Source: an uncultured Paracoccaceae bacterium (lineage in GTDB: Bacteria > Pseudomonadota > Alphaproteobacteria > Rhodobacterales > Rhodobacteraceae). From it: 38,325 nucleotides of DNA. Shown here piece after piece: positions 1 through 9,481 of this stretch. Where the stretch lies: contig CANLEQ010000028.1 of assembly GCA_947489705.1 (NCBI GenBank), forward strand, positions 1 to 38,325, written 5' to 3'. Positions within the stretch are counted from its first letter, which is position 1; each line of letters opens with the position of its first letter. The notes under the pieces are model-generated. The model ran no database searches. It was not told where the DNA came from and saw only the letters and a list, made by a program, of their open reading frames with translations. Position numbers and translations under genes: made by a program.

Positions 1-250
1 TAGGGATATCACAAACACCCCGCAAGCAGATTCGTCACAAAAACACCGAAAAACATCCAACACCCTGAAACCCGTACGTTTTTCGGACACCCCGCAACCT
101 CGACGCACATGTTTCCAGCCAAGATCCGAAAGATCCCACGGGAATCGCTCTCCCCACATGGCAAACGGATCAGTTCGACGGAACGCGGCGTTGGTACAGC
201 ATCGCCCGTAACCTACCTGACGGTGCAGCCTGTAAACCAAAGGATTCCAG

Positions 251-1618
251 ATGTTCGACAGCGTGAACCCCGCTACCGGCGAGCCCATCGCCACCCATCC
301 CGAGCTCACCGACGACGAACTCGACTCCCGGATCGCCAAAGCCCATGCCACCTTCCGGACTTGGCGCGAGACCAGCTACGAGGAACGGACCGCGCTGCTC
401 CACCGTATCGCGGATGCCTACGAGGAAAATGTCGACGACCTTGCCCTTACCGTCACGCGCGAAATGGGCAAGCCGCTCTCCGCGGCGAAGGGCGAGATCG
501 CCAAATCCGCAAGCGCGTTCCGCCATTATGCCCTGCACGGGCCCTCGATGCTCGAGCCCAAGGAGTACGATCTCGGGGACGGCAAGCGTGCCGTCGCACG
601 CTACCTGCCGCAGGGCGTAATCCTTGCCGTCATGCCCTGGAACTTTCCCCATTGGCAGGTCGTGCGGTTCATCGCGCCGGCGATCATGGCCGGCAATGTG
701 GGCCTGCTGAAACATGCCTCGATCTGTCAGGGCGTGGCGCAGGATATCGAACGGATCATTCTCGAAGCCGGTGCGCCCGAGGGGCTCTTCCAGAATCTCG
801 CCATCAAGTCCGACCGGGTCGAGCGCGTGATCGCGGATGACCGGATCGTCGCCGCGACCCTCACCGGCAGCGAGGGGGCGGGCAAGGCCGTCGCCGCGGC
901 CGCGGGCAAGTACCTCAAGAAGGTCGTTCTGGAACTCGGCGGCTCGGACCCCTTCATCGTCATGCCGTCGGCCGACATGGAGGATGCGGTGAAGCAGGCT
1001 GTCACCGCCCGCATCCAGAATGCGGGACAATCGTGCATCTGCGGCAAGCGACTGATCCTTCACGAATCGATTCACGACGACTTCCTGGCCCGCTATGCCG
1101 AGGCGATGAAGGCGGTGAAGGTCGGCGATCCGATGGACGAGGCGAACGATATCGGCCCGCTCTCGAGCTTCGAGCAGCGCGACACCGTCCTGAAGCAACT
1201 CGAAGAGGCCAAAAAGCAGGGCGCGACCCTGATGTTCGGCGGCGAAGTGCCCGAGGGCGACGGCGCCTACATGACGCCCGGCATCCTCACCGGGGTCGAT
1301 CCGAAGTCGGACCTGATGTCGGAAGAGATCTTCGGGCCGGTCATGATGGTCTTCAAGGCCGCCGATATCGACGAGGCGATCGAGATCGCCAACGATATTC
1401 CCTTCGGCCTCGGCTCGTCCGCCTGGACGACCGATGCCGGCGAGAAGGAACGTTTCGTCCGCGATATCGAGGCGGGCATGACCGCGATCAACCAGATTAC
1501 CGCCTCGTCTCCCGAAGCCCCGTTCGGCGGGGTCAAGCGGTCCGGTCACGGCCGGGAACTTGGGCCCTACGGGCTCCACGAGTTCATGAACCTCAAGACC
1601 GTGTTCCTGAACGACTGA
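251..1618 (+). CDS. NAD(P)-dependent aldehyde dehydrogenase, Sad/YneI-like succinate-semialdehyde dehydrogenase
   Basis: This 455-aa protein belongs to the aldehyde dehydrogenase superfamily and probably oxidises succinate semialdehyde to succinate in the cytoplasm. The PWNFP motif lies at residues 129-133 with the oxyanion-hole Asn131. The general base is Glu228 in LELGG and the catalytic Cys262 sits in GQSCICGKR. The C-terminal stretch GGVKRSGHGRELGPYGLHEF (about 425-445) is typical of the short Sad/YneI subgroup rather than the longer GabD. The ATG is preceded by AAAGGATTCCAG, a good ribosome binding site. It is convergent with ureG and separated from it by a hairpin. The family is clear; the exact aldehyde is inferred, and other semialdehydes (for example malonate semialdehyde made from beta-alanine by the neighbouring pathway) are possible. 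Confidence 0.9.
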   Translation: MFDSVNPATGEPIATHPELTDDELDSRIAKAHATFRTWRETSYEERTALLHRIADAYEENVDDLALTVTREMGKPLSAAKGEIAKSASAFRHYALHGPSMLEPKEYDLGDGKRAVARYLPQGVILAVMPWNFPHWQVVRFIAPAIMAGNVGLLKHASICQGVAQDIERIILEAGAPEGLFQNLAIKSDRVERVIADDRIVAATLTGSEGAGKAVAAAAGKYLKKVVLELGGSDPFIVMPSADMEDAVKQAVTARIQNAGQSCICGKRLILHESIHDDFLARYAEAMKAVKVGDPMDEANDIGPLSSFEQRDTVLKQLEEAKKQGATLMFGGEVPEGDGAYMTPGILTGVDPKSDLMSEEIFGPVMMVFKAADIDEAIEIANDIPFGLGSSAWTTDAGEKERFVRDIEAGMTAINQITASSPEAPFGGVKRSGHGRELGPYGLHEFMNLKTVFLND

Positions 1619-1626
1619 TCGCGGCG

Positions 1627-1650
1627 GACAGGCGGCCTGGGTCGCCTGTC
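1627..1650. terminator. Bidirectional hairpin between the aldehyde dehydrogenase gene and ureG
   Basis: GACAGGCG (1627-1634) pairs perfectly with CGCCTGTC (1643-1650) around an 8-base loop, exactly in the 31-bp gap between two convergent genes. There is no strong U-tract on either side, so this is a probable rather than certain intrinsic terminator. Confidence 0.5.
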
Positions 1651-2270
1651 TAGACGCCCTCGCGGATCGCCAACCCGCCCAAAGCGGCCAGTATGGCGAT
1701 CACCTCGTCCACCCCCTGCCCCGATTTCAGCGATGCGAACACGGTGGGCCCCGCGCCGCGCATCCTGGCCGCATCCCGCGCCATCACGTCGAGCGACGCG
1801 CCCACATGGGGGGCGAGGTCGATCTTGTTGACGACCAGCAGGTCCGAGCGGGTGATCGCCGGGCCTCCCTTGCGCGGAATCTCCTCTCCCGCGGCCACGT
1901 CGATCACGTAGATCGTCACATCGGCGAGTTCCGGGCTGAACGTCGCCGAAAGGTTGTCGCCACCCGATTCTATGAGGACCACGTCGAGATCCGGATGCCG
2001 CCGTCGCATCTCGGCGATGGCGGCCAGGTTGATCGAGGCATCCTCGCGGATCGCGGTGTGGGGGCATCCCCCCGTTTCCACCCCCATGATCCGGTCGCCC
2101 GGCAGGATCTGCATGCGCATCAACGCCTCGGCATCCTCCTGCGTGTAGATATCGTTGGTGATGACCCCGAGCGAGAGCGCGGGGTGCAGGGCCCGTGCGA
2201 GCGCCGCGGTCAGGGTGGTCTTGCCCGCGCCGACGGGGCCGCCGATGCCGATGCGAAGGGGGCCGTTCAT
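1650..2270 (-). CDS. ureG: Urease accessory GTPase UreG
   Basis: UreG (206 aa) is the GTPase that drives nickel delivery into apo-urease together with UreD, UreF and UreE. The start [11 protein letters not shown] puts the Walker A motif [10 protein letters not shown] at about residues 10-19. The ESGGDNL motif in the middle and the [10 protein letters not shown] guanine-recognition segment are both present, and the length matches the family. The ATG overlaps the ureF stop in an ATGA, so the two are translationally coupled. It is the last gene of the urease cluster on this strand and ends at a hairpin shared with the convergent aldehyde dehydrogenase. Confidence 0.97.
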   Translation of the reverse strand: MNGPLRIGIGGPVGAGKTTLTAALARALHPALSLGVITNDIYTQEDAEALMRMQILPGDRIMGVETGGCPHTAIREDASINLAAIAEMRRRHPDLDVVLIESGGDNLSATFSPELADVTIYVIDVAAGEEIPRKGGPAITRSDLLVVNKIDLAPHVGASLDVMARDAARMRGAGPTVFASLKSGQGVDEVIAILAALGGLAIREGV

Positions 2271-2905
2271 GATCGAAAGATCCTCGGTTGAAGGGTCTCG
2301 TGCCGCATGGATGCGATATCGGCGGCGAAACCGGCCGTCGCCAGATCGTCGATGCCGGCGGTCCGGGTTTCCTGCGCGACCGAATGGCAGGCCTCGTGCA
2401 GATCGGCGAGGATCGCCTGCGCGCGCGTCTGACCGAGCGGCATCAGGCGCTGCGCGGCCGAGACGAGATTGCCCGCCGTGGCAAGCAGCGTGTGCAGCAC
2501 CGCGAGGTCGACCGACACGCCCAGCACGCGGCACGCATGCCCCAAGGCCACCGGGTAGCAGGCCGCGGGATCGGGCACCCCCCACGCCTCCGCCGCCGTC
2601 GCGCCGAAGCTCGTTCCCATGGTCACGGTCTCGAAAAGGCGTTCGGATGCCGGGGCCAATGCCCGTGCGATCCCGTCGAGTTCCTCGAGGGCGCCATCCT
2701 CGCATCCCGCGGCGCATCGGATCAGGATCGCATCGGTGCGCCCTGCGCCGTGAACGAGCAGGTCACGAAGCCAGTCGGCAAGATCCTCCGGGCCCGACAC
2801 GACGCCATCCGCGATCGCCTGTTCGAGCCCCTGGGAATAGGCGAACGCGCCGACCGGGAAGGACGGCGAGAACCACTGCGCCAGGATCAGCAGGTCCCTA
2901 TCCAT
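2267..2905 (-). CDS. ureF: Urease accessory protein UreF
   Basis: UreF (212 aa) forms a complex with UreD and UreG on the urease apoenzyme and acts as a gating or activating factor for UreG. The opening [20 protein letters not shown] contains the family hallmark (S-P-S-F-P-x-G-A-F-x-Y-S-x-G-L-E) at about residues 12-28, and the rest is the expected all-helical protein. The ATG at 2905 is preferred because it starts directly before this motif. A start at 2929 would add eight residues and lie inside ureE. It overlaps the ureE end by 8 bases and the ureG start by 4. Confidence 0.95.
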   Translation of the reverse strand: MDRDLLILAQWFSPSFPVGAFAYSQGLEQAIADGVVSGPEDLADWLRDLLVHGAGRTDAILIRCAAGCEDGALEELDGIARALAPASERLFETVTMGTSFGATAAEAWGVPDPAACYPVALGHACRVLGVSVDLAVLHTLLATAGNLVSAAQRLMPLGQTRAQAILADLHEACHSVAQETRTAGIDDLATAGFAADIASMRHETLQPRIFRS

Positions 2906-3350
2906 GGCTGTGGCCCATCGTGCGGCCATGGCCGTAGGCGCCGCCCTCGGGACGGAAGGGCCCCATGAACGGAGCGAGCTCGGCGCCCAGCCCCATCAGC
3001 ATTTTCTCGAGAACGCGGTCGCGCTGGATCACGAGGCGGTCGCGGGCGATCTCGCAGGGCGTGTGGCGATTGCCGATATGCCATGCCAGCCGTGCCAGAT
3101 CCGTACCCGTGATCGCGACGAGCGGCTCGTCGGCCGCGACGACCTCGACCGACCGACCGTCGTCGAGGATCAGGTGATCGCCATGATCGAGCGACGTGAC
3201 CTGTTCGAAGTCGACCAGGAAGGACAATCCGCCCTGCCCGGTCAGACGCTTGCGACGCAGGAGCCGCGCCGCGTAATCGAGCCGGATACGATCGGCGGGG
3301 ATCGTCCCGCCACCTTTCCGGATCTCGGTGGCCACGCATGACGCGCTCAT
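2898..3350 (-). CDS. ureE: Urease accessory nickel metallochaperone UreE
   Basis: UreE (150 aa) is the dimeric nickel carrier of urease maturation. An N-terminal peptide-binding domain is followed by the metal-binding domain, in which the GNRHTP segment (about residues 93-98) carries the conserved interfacial histidine. The C-terminus is a short histidine-bearing tail ([10 protein letters not shown]), much shorter than the poly-His tail of the Klebsiella protein, suggesting a modest nickel-storage role. The gene lies 22 bases downstream of a DUF1127 gene and its end overlaps ureF, fixing it in the accessory-gene operon. Confidence 0.95.
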   Translation of the reverse strand: MSASCVATEIRKGGGTIPADRIRLDYAARLLRRKRLTGQGGLSFLVDFEQVTSLDHGDHLILDDGRSVEVVAADEPLVAITGTDLARLAWHIGNRHTPCEIARDRLVIQRDRVLEKMLMGLGAELAPFMGPFRPEGGAYGHGRTMGHSHG

Positions 3351-3372
3351 CGCGCGCCCCCGGGCCTAAGCC

Positions 3373-3612
3373 CTATGCGTAGTAGACGTCGGCAAAGACG
3401 TGGCGCACGATTTCCGAACGCTTGAGGCCGCGGGCCGCGAGCTGCTCGTCGCTCATCGCGTTCAGGGCCTGGAGGCGGCGATAGCGGCTGGAATTCTCGC
3501 CCATGGCGATCAGGCCGTGGCCGATTGCCGTGAAGAAGGCGCCGACTTGCTGTCCGAAGCTGCGGCGGTCGCCGTGCGCTGCGTGGTCGGTGTGGAAGGT
3601 TGCGTCTGCCAT
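3373..3612 (-). CDS. Small DUF1127-domain protein inside the urease cluster
   Basis: The product is a 79-aa basic protein whose last ~40 residues (RRLQALNAMSDEQLAARGLK onward) form the arginine-rich DUF1127 (YjiS-like) helix pair. Alphaproteobacterial DUF1127 proteins have been linked to RNA binding and to stress or nutrient responses; no enzymatic role is known. The N-terminal half, with the HTDHAAHGDRRSFGQQ segment, is less conserved. The ATG at 3612 has AAAGGAAA nine bases upstream, so it is preferred over a start at 3717 that would add an unrelated 35-aa leader. It lies between ureC (150-bp gap, probably with its own promoter) and ureE (22-bp gap), and its function there is unknown. Confidence 0.85.
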   Translation of the reverse strand: MADATFHTDHAAHGDRRSFGQQVGAFFTAIGHGLIAMGENSSRYRRLQALNAMSDEQLAARGLKRSEIVRHVFADVYYA

Positions 3613-3762
3613 TGGATCGGTTTCCTTTGGTTCGTGTGGTTTCCTCTTGCACACGAAGGTAGGGAATGCCGCGTTGCAGCAAAACCGCCAATGCCGAATA
3701 GCCGTCTTGCGCGTCACGCAACCCGGACAGCTGTGTTGACCTAATATTAAGGAATGGCTGCA
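3613..3762 (-). promoter_or_regulatory. ureC / DUF1127 intergenic region
   Basis: This 150-bp gap interrupts an otherwise tight operon. It holds a short inverted repeat TTGCG-CGTCA-CGCAA (3707-3721) and an AT-rich patch near 3737-3755, so it may hold a separate promoter or processing site for the DUF1127 gene and ureEFG. No clear -35/-10 pair can be defended. Confidence 0.3.
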
Positions 3763-5472
3763 TCAAAACAGGAAATACCGTTGTGCCATGGGCAGAATCT
3801 CGGCCGGCTGGCATGTGAGCAGCTCTCCGTCGGCCCGTACCTCGTAGGTCTCGGGATCGACCTGCATGACCGGCAGCGCGTCGTTGAGCTTCATGTCCCG
3901 CTTGCCGATCCCGCGCGTCCGCCGCACCGCAGCGGTGCGTTTCGCAAGGCCGAGCGTGCCTGCGATGCCGGCCGCCTCGGCCGCCTCGCTGACGAAAAGG
4001 ACCGCCGAGGCTTCGACCGCGCGCCCCATCGCGCCGAACATGGGGCGGGAATAGACGGGCTGCGGGGTCGGGATCGACGCGTTCGGATCGCCCATCTGCG
4101 CGCAGGCGATGGTGCCCCCGAGCAACACCATTTCCGGCTTCACCCCGAAGAAGGCGGGCGACCACAGGACCAGATCCGCGCGCTTGCCCACCTCGATCGA
4201 GCCGATCTCGTGGCTCATCCCATGCGCGATGGCGGGATTGATCGTGTATTTGGCGATGTAGCGGCGCACCCGGGCATTGTCGTTCTCGCCACGTTCCTCG
4301 GACAGGCGCCCGCGCTGCTTGCGCATCTTGTCGGCCGTCTGCCAGGTGCGGATGATGACCTCGCCCGCCCGCCCCATGGCCTGGGAATCGCTCGCGATGA
4401 TCGAGAAGGCGCCCAGATCGTGCAGGATATCCTCTGCGGCGATGGTCTCGCGACGGATGCGGCTCTCGGCGAAGGCGATATCCTCGGGCACGCGCTTGTC
4501 GAGATGGTGACAGACCATGAGCATGTCGAGATGCTCTTCGATCGTGTTGGCCGTGAAGGGCCGCGTCGGGTTTGTCGACGAGGGCAGGACGTTCTCGTCG
4601 CCGCAGATCTTGATGATGTCCGGCGCATGCCCGCCCCCCGCCCCTTCGGTATGGAAGGCGTGGATCGTGCGGCCCGCGATCGCGTCGACCGTCGTCTCGA
4701 CGAAACCCGATTCGTTGAGCGTGTCGGTATGAATCATTACCTGCACGTCCATCTCGTCGGCGACGCTCAGGCAGCAATCGATCGCGGCGGGCGTCGTGCC
4801 CCAGTCCTCGTGCAGCTTGAGCGCGCAGGCCCCGGCCTCCACCATCTCGATCAGCGGGCCGGGCTGGCTCGCATTGCCCTTGCCGGCAAGGCCGATATTC
4901 ATCGGCACGCCGTCAAGGGCCTGCAACATGCGCCCGATATGCCACGCACCCGGCGTGCAGGTGGTCGCGAGAGTGCCATGGGCCGGACCGGTGCCGCCGC
5001 CCAGCATCGTGGTGATGCCGGAATGGAGCGCATCCTCGATGAGCTGCGGACAGATGAAATGGATATGGCTGTCGAACCCGCCGGCCGTCAGGATCCGCCC
5101 CTCCCCCGCGATGATCTCGGTTCCCGGGCCCACGATGATGTCGACGCCTGGCTGCACATCCGGGTTTCCGGCCTTGCCGATCGCGGCGATCCTCCCGTCA
5201 CGCAGACCGACATCGGCCTTGTAGATGCCGGAATGATCGACGATCAGCGCGTTGGTTATGACGGTATCCATCGCGCCGTCCGCGCGCGTCGTCTGCGACT
5301 GGCCCATACCGTCGCGGATGACCTTGCCGCCGCCGAACTTCACTTCCTCGCCATAGACGGTCAGGTCGCGCTCGACCTCGATCAGCAGGTCGGTATCGGC
5401 GAGACGGACGCGATCGCCCGTGGTCGGGCCGTACATCGCGGCGTAATCGGCGCGGGCAATCTTGGTGGACAT
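3763..5472 (-). CDS. ureC: Urease alpha (catalytic) subunit UreC
   Basis: UreC (569 aa) hydrolyses urea to ammonia and carbamate at a dinuclear nickel centre. All active-site residues are visible with the usual spacing: His136 and His138 (DSHIHF), the carbamylated Lys219 ([10 protein letters not shown]), His248, His274 (HAFHTEG), the flap Cys321-His322 (VCHHLD) and Asp362. The start [20 protein letters not shown] at 5472 is the conventional N-terminus; a longer reading from 5565 adds 31 residues with no family counterpart. The SD is weak, which fits a gene that follows other cistrons. It is separated from ureB by a gene for a 102-aa protein. Confidence 0.98.
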   Translation of the reverse strand: MSTKIARADYAAMYGPTTGDRVRLADTDLLIEVERDLTVYGEEVKFGGGKVIRDGMGQSQTTRADGAMDTVITNALIVDHSGIYKADVGLRDGRIAAIGKAGNPDVQPGVDIIVGPGTEIIAGEGRILTAGGFDSHIHFICPQLIEDALHSGITTMLGGGTGPAHGTLATTCTPGAWHIGRMLQALDGVPMNIGLAGKGNASQPGPLIEMVEAGACALKLHEDWGTTPAAIDCCLSVADEMDVQVMIHTDTLNESGFVETTVDAIAGRTIHAFHTEGAGGGHAPDIIKICGDENVLPSSTNPTRPFTANTIEEHLDMLMVCHHLDKRVPEDIAFAESRIRRETIAAEDILHDLGAFSIIASDSQAMGRAGEVIIRTWQTADKMRKQRGRLSEERGENDNARVRRYIAKYTINPAIAHGMSHEIGSIEVGKRADLVLWSPAFFGVKPEMVLLGGTIACAQMGDPNASIPTPQPVYSRPMFGAMGRAVEASAVLFVSEAAEAAGIAGTLGLAKRTAAVRRTRGIGKRDMKLNDALPVMQVDPETYEVRADGELLTCQPAEILPMAQRYFLF

Positions 5473-5568
5473 GGGCAATCTCGGATCCTTGACGATTGCC
5501 TCACTCTTCCCAAGCCCGCCGACGGGAGCAAGGCCCGGGGCCCCGCTCGCGTCGTCATTGCCCAAAAT

Positions 5569-5877
5569 TCAGGCGATCATCTTGGGCCCGCGCTTGCCCA
5601 GCCGCAGCGCGTTCGACCGCGTCTCGCGGCCGATCGGGGCGAGCCAGGCGGAATAGACCTGATCGGGCCGCTGCCCGCGCATCGCCGCATTCCACGCCGC
5701 GAGGTTCGCGGCCATCAGGGCCGGACCCTTTTCCGATACCATGCGCGAGTTTTCCGACGGGGTGACGGACCAGATCCCCGCCATGCCGAAGATGCGATAG
5801 GCGATGACCGCCTGCGCCTCCGCGGCCATCTGAAGGCCCGCCATGCTGGCACGGAGGATTTCGAAGGGGACGGTCAT
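5569..5877 (-). CDS. Conserved 102-aa protein of unknown function between ureB and ureC
   Basis: The product is small and rich in Ala, Met and Arg, beginning MTVPFEILRASMAGLQMAAE. It has an amphipathic helical N-terminal half, a central SENSRMVSEKGPAL motif and a basic end (ETRSNALRLGKRGPK). Proteins of this shape are common in Rhodobacterales, where some carry the misleading label 'antifreeze protein'. The phasin-like helical make-up may be superficial. The ATG has AAAGGAAA nine bases upstream, so it is a real gene. It sits between ureB (127-bp gap) and ureC (96-bp gap). No function can be assigned. Confidence 0.75.
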   Translation of the reverse strand: MTVPFEILRASMAGLQMAAEAQAVIAYRIFGMAGIWSVTPSENSRMVSEKGPALMAANLAAWNAAMRGQRPDQVYSAWLAPIGRETRSNALRLGKRGPKMIA

Positions 5878-6004
5878 GGCGATTTCCTTTCAGGAATGCT
5901 GCAGCTGCGAAACATGGCCCACGGCATATTGTTCCGCGTTTTCTCCAGCTCCAGATAGGCGTTTTGCCGCGCTGCAGCAAGCGCGGGCACCGCGCGCTCC
6001 CTCG

Positions 6005-6310
6005 CTAGAGCGGCCCCATGACCTCGCCCCTAAAGCCGAAGACCTTGCGATCGCCCGCATATTCCACCAACCGCACCTCGCGACGCTGGCCCGGCTCGAA
6101 CCGTACCGCGGTGCCCGACGCGATGTCGAGCCGCCGCCCCCGCGCCGCCGCGCGATCGAAATCGAGCGCGGTATTGGCCTCGGCGAAATGGTAGTGGCTT
6201 CCGACCTGAACCGGCCGGTCGCCGGTATTGGCCACCATCAGCGTGATCGCCTCGCGGCCCTCGTTCAGGGTCAGATCGCCATCGCGGGTCAGAATCTCTC
6301 CGGGGATCAT
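6005..6310 (-). CDS. ureB: Urease beta subunit UreB
   Basis: UreB (101 aa) is the small structural beta subunit of the (UreABC)3 urease trimer. The beginning [20 protein letters not shown] and the [17 protein letters not shown] segment (about residues 31-47) are diagnostic, as is the end [10 protein letters not shown]. The gene begins 11 bases after ureA. In this cluster it is not followed directly by ureC, because a 102-aa unknown gene lies between them. Confidence 0.97.
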   Translation of the reverse strand: MIPGEILTRDGDLTLNEGREAITLMVANTGDRPVQVGSHYHFAEANTALDFDRAAARGRRLDIASGTAVRFEPGQRREVRLVEYAGDRKVFGFRGEVMGPL

Positions 6311-6321
6311 GGCAGGCTCCT

Positions 6322-6624
6322 CTAGCGGATGGGGTTGTGGACGGTCACGAGCTTGGTGCCGTCGGGGAACGTCGCCTCGACCTGAACGTCGGGGATCATC
6401 TCGGGCACGCCTTCCATGCAGTCTTCGCGGCGCACGATCCGCGCGCCTTCCTGCATCATGTCGGCCACGCTGCGACCGTCGCGCGCGCCTTCGACGACGG
6501 CATCCGTGATCAGCGCGATCGCCTCGGGATGGTTGAGCTTCACGCCGCGCTCCAACCGGTTGCGGGCGACGATTGCGGCCATCGCGAGCAGAAGCTTGTC
6601 CTTCTCGCGGGGGGAAAGTTGCAT
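6322..6624 (-). CDS. ureA: Urease gamma subunit UreA
   Basis: UreA (100 aa) is the smallest urease structural subunit. [20 protein letters not shown] at the N-terminus, [20 protein letters not shown] in the middle and the end [15 protein letters not shown] match the family closely and the length is exact. It starts 3 bases after ureD ends, with a GGTTCTGACCC context, so it is read on the same transcript. Confidence 0.97.
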   Translation of the reverse strand: MQLSPREKDKLLLAMAAIVARNRLERGVKLNHPEAIALITDAVVEGARDGRSVADMMQEGARIVRREDCMEGVPEMIPDVQVEATFPDGTKLVTVHNPIR

Positions 6625-6627
6625 GGG

Positions 6628-7461
6628 TCAGAACCTCCAGACAGGGGGAAGCGGCGCGCCCGAAAGGCGCTCCAGAACGGGAATGAGGATGGCGCGCAGC
6701 GCGAAGCCATCCTCGGCCAGCGCCCGGATGACGAGCAGGCCGGGCTGCGGCATCGAGGCGCCGGCGCTTTGAGGCAGCATCGCCCGGATCGGGGCCAGAT
6801 ACCCCTCGACCTGCGGGGCGGCGAGCACGACGAACGCCATCGCTCCCGCGCCGCCGCCGATGCCCGGTCGCTGCATTATCGCGGCGAGATCCCCCGCCAT
6901 GTCGCAGCCGTCGCGGAAAAGCTCGCGGCCGTCGCGGCGCAGGCGGATGCGGTCGCTGAACGCGCCGCTGCGCAGGATCTCGCCCCGCGCATGGCGGCCG
7001 AAGACCAGAGGCTCCACCAGCAGCACGCGAGCGGTGGGCGCCATCTCGACAGTCAAGCGGCGGCGCAGGCGCGCGCCGTCGAAGAGGATCGTCTCCTGCG
7101 GCAGCCAGTGCAGGGCGCCGCCCGCCCCGACCTCGAGCCGCGTGTCGAGCCGCCCGGGAGAGGCCGCCGCCGCGCGATAGATCCGCTCCGCCGCCTGCGT
7201 CGTCATGACGAGCGAGGCGCCCGGGCCCACCCGGGCATCGATGGCGAAGCGGTCGCCGCCCGCGATCCCGCCCCCGGTATTGACGCAGACCGCCGTGACC
7301 CACGGGCCGCGCGCCGTCGGGAAAAGCGCCTTGAGCGCGCCCGCCTGGCGCAGGTCGTCGAGCCCCGTCGCGCCGTCGCGCGCGGTGACGGACAGGTGCA
7401 GCTCGCCGATGGATCGGGGCTGCGTGTCGCGGGGAAAGTCTATCGGGCGCAGGTCGGTCAT
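6628..7461 (-). CDS. ureD: Urease accessory protein UreD
   Basis: UreD (277 aa) is the scaffold that binds UreABC and recruits UreF and UreG during nickel insertion. Typical blocks are [20 protein letters not shown] (about residues 64-83), [10 protein letters not shown], the [11 protein letters not shown] segment and the [12 protein letters not shown] motif. It is the first gene of the urease operon and begins 122 bases after the ABC binding-protein gene on the same strand. No urea transporter is seen beside it, so the enzyme may mainly handle internally produced urea. Confidence 0.93.
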   Translation of the reverse strand: MTDLRPIDFPRDTQPRSIGELHLSVTARDGATGLDDLRQAGALKALFPTARGPWVTAVCVNTGGGIAGGDRFAIDARVGPGASLVMTTQAAERIYRAAAASPGRLDTRLEVGAGGALHWLPQETILFDGARLRRRLTVEMAPTARVLLVEPLVFGRHARGEILRSGAFSDRIRLRRDGRELFRDGCDMAGDLAAIMQRPGIGGGAGAMAFVVLAAPQVEGYLAPIRAMLPQSAGASMPQPGLLVIRALAEDGFALRAILIPVLERLSGAPLPPVWRF

Positions 7462-7533
7462 CTCGGGGCCATCCTATCCACCGGAACGGATTTGCCCAGA
7501 GCGGCGCGGCCGCCCGGCCGCCGAAATCCCGCG

Positions 7534-7554
7534 ATCGCCCGAAATCTGGGCGAT
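7534..7554. terminator. Hairpin between ABC binding-protein gene and ureD
   Basis: ATCGCCC (7534-7540) and GGGCGAT (7548-7554) form a perfect 7-bp stem with a 7-base loop in the 122-bp gap. Further GGCGGCCG-type repeats flank it (7504-7523 and 7563-7571). It probably ends or attenuates the upstream transport operon before ureD. There is no U-tract. Confidence 0.4.
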
Positions 7555-7583
7555 GCGGTTATCGGCCGCCGGGCTCTCGGGGA

Positions 7584-8570
7584 TCAGTTCAGCGCTTCGT
7601 CCGTCACCTCGTGGGTCCAGGCGCCTTCGGGCTCCTCCGAGATCACCGGATCGGACCCGCCGGCCAGAAGCGTGTCGACCGTGCGGCGGTAATCCTCCTC
7701 CGACAGCGCCCCGTCCGAGCCCGCGGTCAGCTTGGCGATCTCTTCCATCATGCGGATCTGGTGGGATTCGGTCTGCGCCCCGGTCGCGTCGTTATCCAGC
7801 ACGATCATCGCGGCCTCCTCGGGGTTCTCCTCGGCCCATTTCCAGCCCTTCATCGATGCGCGCACGAACCGTACCATCCTGTCGACGAAGGCGGGATCCT
7901 CGAGATTCTCCTCCAGCACGTAGAGGCCGTCTTCCAGCGTGGCGACCCCCTGATCCTCGTACTTGAAAGTCACGAGTTCGTCTTCCGCAACGCCCGCGTC
8001 GAGGATCTGGCCGTATTCGTTGTAGGTCATGACCGAGATGCAATCGGCCTGACGCTGCAGCAGCGGATCGACGTTGAACCCCTGCTTCAGCACCGTGATG
8101 CCGTCATCCGAGCCGTCGGTCGGAATGCCCTCCTGGCTCATCCAAGACAGGAACGGGTATTCGTTGCCGAAGAACCAGACGCCGATGGTCCGGCCCCGGA
8201 AATCCTCGGGCCCCTCGATGCCGGTATCGGCCCTGCAGGTCAGCATGAGCCCCGAATCCTTGAAGGGCTGCGCGATGTTGACGAGGGGAAGGCCCTTTTC
8301 GCGCGCCGAGAGCGCCGAGGGCATCCAGTCGACCATCACGTCGGCCCCGCCGCCTGCAAGCACCTGCGGCGGCGCGATGTCAGGCCCGCCGGGCAGGATC
8401 GTGACGTTCAGATCCTCTTCGTCGTAGAAGCCCTGCTCCTGCGCCACATAATAGCCCGCGAACTGCGCCTGCGTGACCCATTTGAGCTGCAGCGTGACGT
8501 CGTCCTGCGCCCAGGCGCCGGCGGCCCCGAGGCCCAGCGCCGCAGCGGCCGCGATCAGCGTATGTTTCAT
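7584..8570 (-). CDS. ABC transporter substrate-binding protein, NMT1/ThiY family (probable pyrimidine or pyrimidine-like substrate)
   Basis: This 328-aa periplasmic protein has a signal peptide (MKHTLIAAAAALGLGAAGAW, cleavage near residue 21). The mature chain starts QDDVTLQLKWVTQAQFAGYY, characteristic of NMT1/THI5-like binding proteins that take pyrimidine-type ligands. The GQ-free loop APPQVLAGGGADVMVDWM and the C-terminal family blocks are intact. AAGGAGAGACGAG precedes the ATG, an excellent SD. Its place behind the pyrimidine catabolic genes, next to a RutR-type regulator, supports uptake of uracil, thymine or a dihydropyrimidine. A thiamine-precursor ligand is the main alternative. Confidence 0.85.
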   Translation of the reverse strand: MKHTLIAAAAALGLGAAGAWAQDDVTLQLKWVTQAQFAGYYVAQEQGFYDEEDLNVTILPGGPDIAPPQVLAGGGADVMVDWMPSALSAREKGLPLVNIAQPFKDSGLMLTCRADTGIEGPEDFRGRTIGVWFFGNEYPFLSWMSQEGIPTDGSDDGITVLKQGFNVDPLLQRQADCISVMTYNEYGQILDAGVAEDELVTFKYEDQGVATLEDGLYVLEENLEDPAFVDRMVRFVRASMKGWKWAEENPEEAAMIVLDNDATGAQTESHQIRMMEEIAKLTAGSDGALSEEDYRRTVDTLLAGGSDPVISEEPEGAWTHEVTDEALN

Positions 8571-8635
8571 CTCGTCTCTCCTTGTTGCACGCCCGGGATC
8601 TCTGGCCCGGTGCGATCTCGATACTGTAGGGCGCC

Positions 8636-9481
8636 TCACCGGCGCCGCGCGGCGTGCCAGAACGTCGCGCGCCCTTCGATCAGGGCGATGATGCCGTAAA
8701 ACGCGCTTCCCGCAAGCGCCGCGACGACGATCTCGGCCCAGACCATGTCGAGCGCGAGTTGACCGACCGACGTCGAGATCCGGAACCCCATCCCCAGCGT
8801 CGGAGAGCCGAAGAATTCCGCGACGATCGCCCCGACGAGGGCCAGCGTCGTCGAGATCTTCAGGCCGTTGAAGATGAACGGCAAGGCTGCCGGCAGGCGC
8901 AGCTTCCAGAGCGTCTGGAGATAGCTCGCCCCGTAGGTCCGCATCAGGTCGCGCTGCATCGCCTGCGTGTCCGCAAGGCCCGCGACCGTGTTCACCAGGA
9001 TGGGAAAGAACACCATCACCACGACCACCGCGGCCTTGGATTGCCAGTCGAAGCCGAACCACATCACCAGAATGGGCGCGGTTCCGACGATGGGCAGCGC
9101 CGCCATGAAATTGCCGACGGGCAGCAATCCCCGCCTGAGGAACGCATACCTGTCCGCCAGAATGGCGAAGGCGAAGGCCGCGACCGCACCGATGGCATAG
9201 CCCGACAGCGCCCCCTTCACGAAAGTCTGCACGAGGTCCGCGCGGAGGATCTCCCCTTGCGTCGCGAAGGCCACGGCGATGGCCGAGGGCGGCGGCAGGA
9301 TCACGCCGGGCACGTCGAGCCCCCGCACGATCAGCTCCCACATGACGATCAGCGTCGCGCCGAAGATCGCCGGAACCGCGATCCGCACGCGCCGCGTGGC
9401 CGCATGGCGCCCCCGCGCGAGCCACGCGTTGAGCGTCCACCCCGCAGCCCAGACGATCAGCGCGAGCACCACCAGGATCAT
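8636..9481 (-). CDS. ABC transporter permease, second component
   Basis: This 281-aa inner-membrane protein of the SsuC/ThiX-type permease family has about six hydrophobic segments. The EAA loop is recognisable at about residues 178-200 (MRTYGASYLQTLWKLRLPAA). It begins with two N-terminal membrane segments followed by the PPPSAI motif common in this family. The ATG overlaps the stop of the first permease gene in ATGA. Binding-protein and permease genes are separated by 65 bp. It pairs with the adjacent, more divergent permease to form a heterodimeric channel. Confidence 0.9.
   Translation of the reverse strand: MILVVLALIVWAAGWTLNAWLARGRHAATRRVRIAVPAIFGATLIVMWELIVRGLDVPGVILPPPSAIAVAFATQGEILRADLVQTFVKGALSGYAIGAVAAFAFAILADRYAFLRRGLLPVGNFMAALPIVGTAPILVMWFGFDWQSKAAVVVVMVFFPILVNTVAGLADTQAMQRDLMRTYGASYLQTLWKLRLPAALPFIFNGLKISTTLALVGAIVAEFFGSPTLGMGFRISTSVGQLALDMVWAEIVVAALAGSAFYGIIALIEGRATFWHAARRR

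Noticed and set aside
1-250. Possible gene or IS end at the left edge
   Set aside because: No motif, repeat or terminal inverted sequence could be supported; it is treated as upstream DNA of the aldehyde dehydrogenase.
109-840. 243-aa open frame overlapping the aldehyde dehydrogenase start
   Set aside because: Different frame of the same DNA, Arg-rich and without motifs; the dehydrogenase frame has a good SD and complete active site.
3754-5958. 734-aa open frame on + opposite ureC
   Set aside because: Shadow of ureC, whose catalytic residues are all intact on the minus strand.
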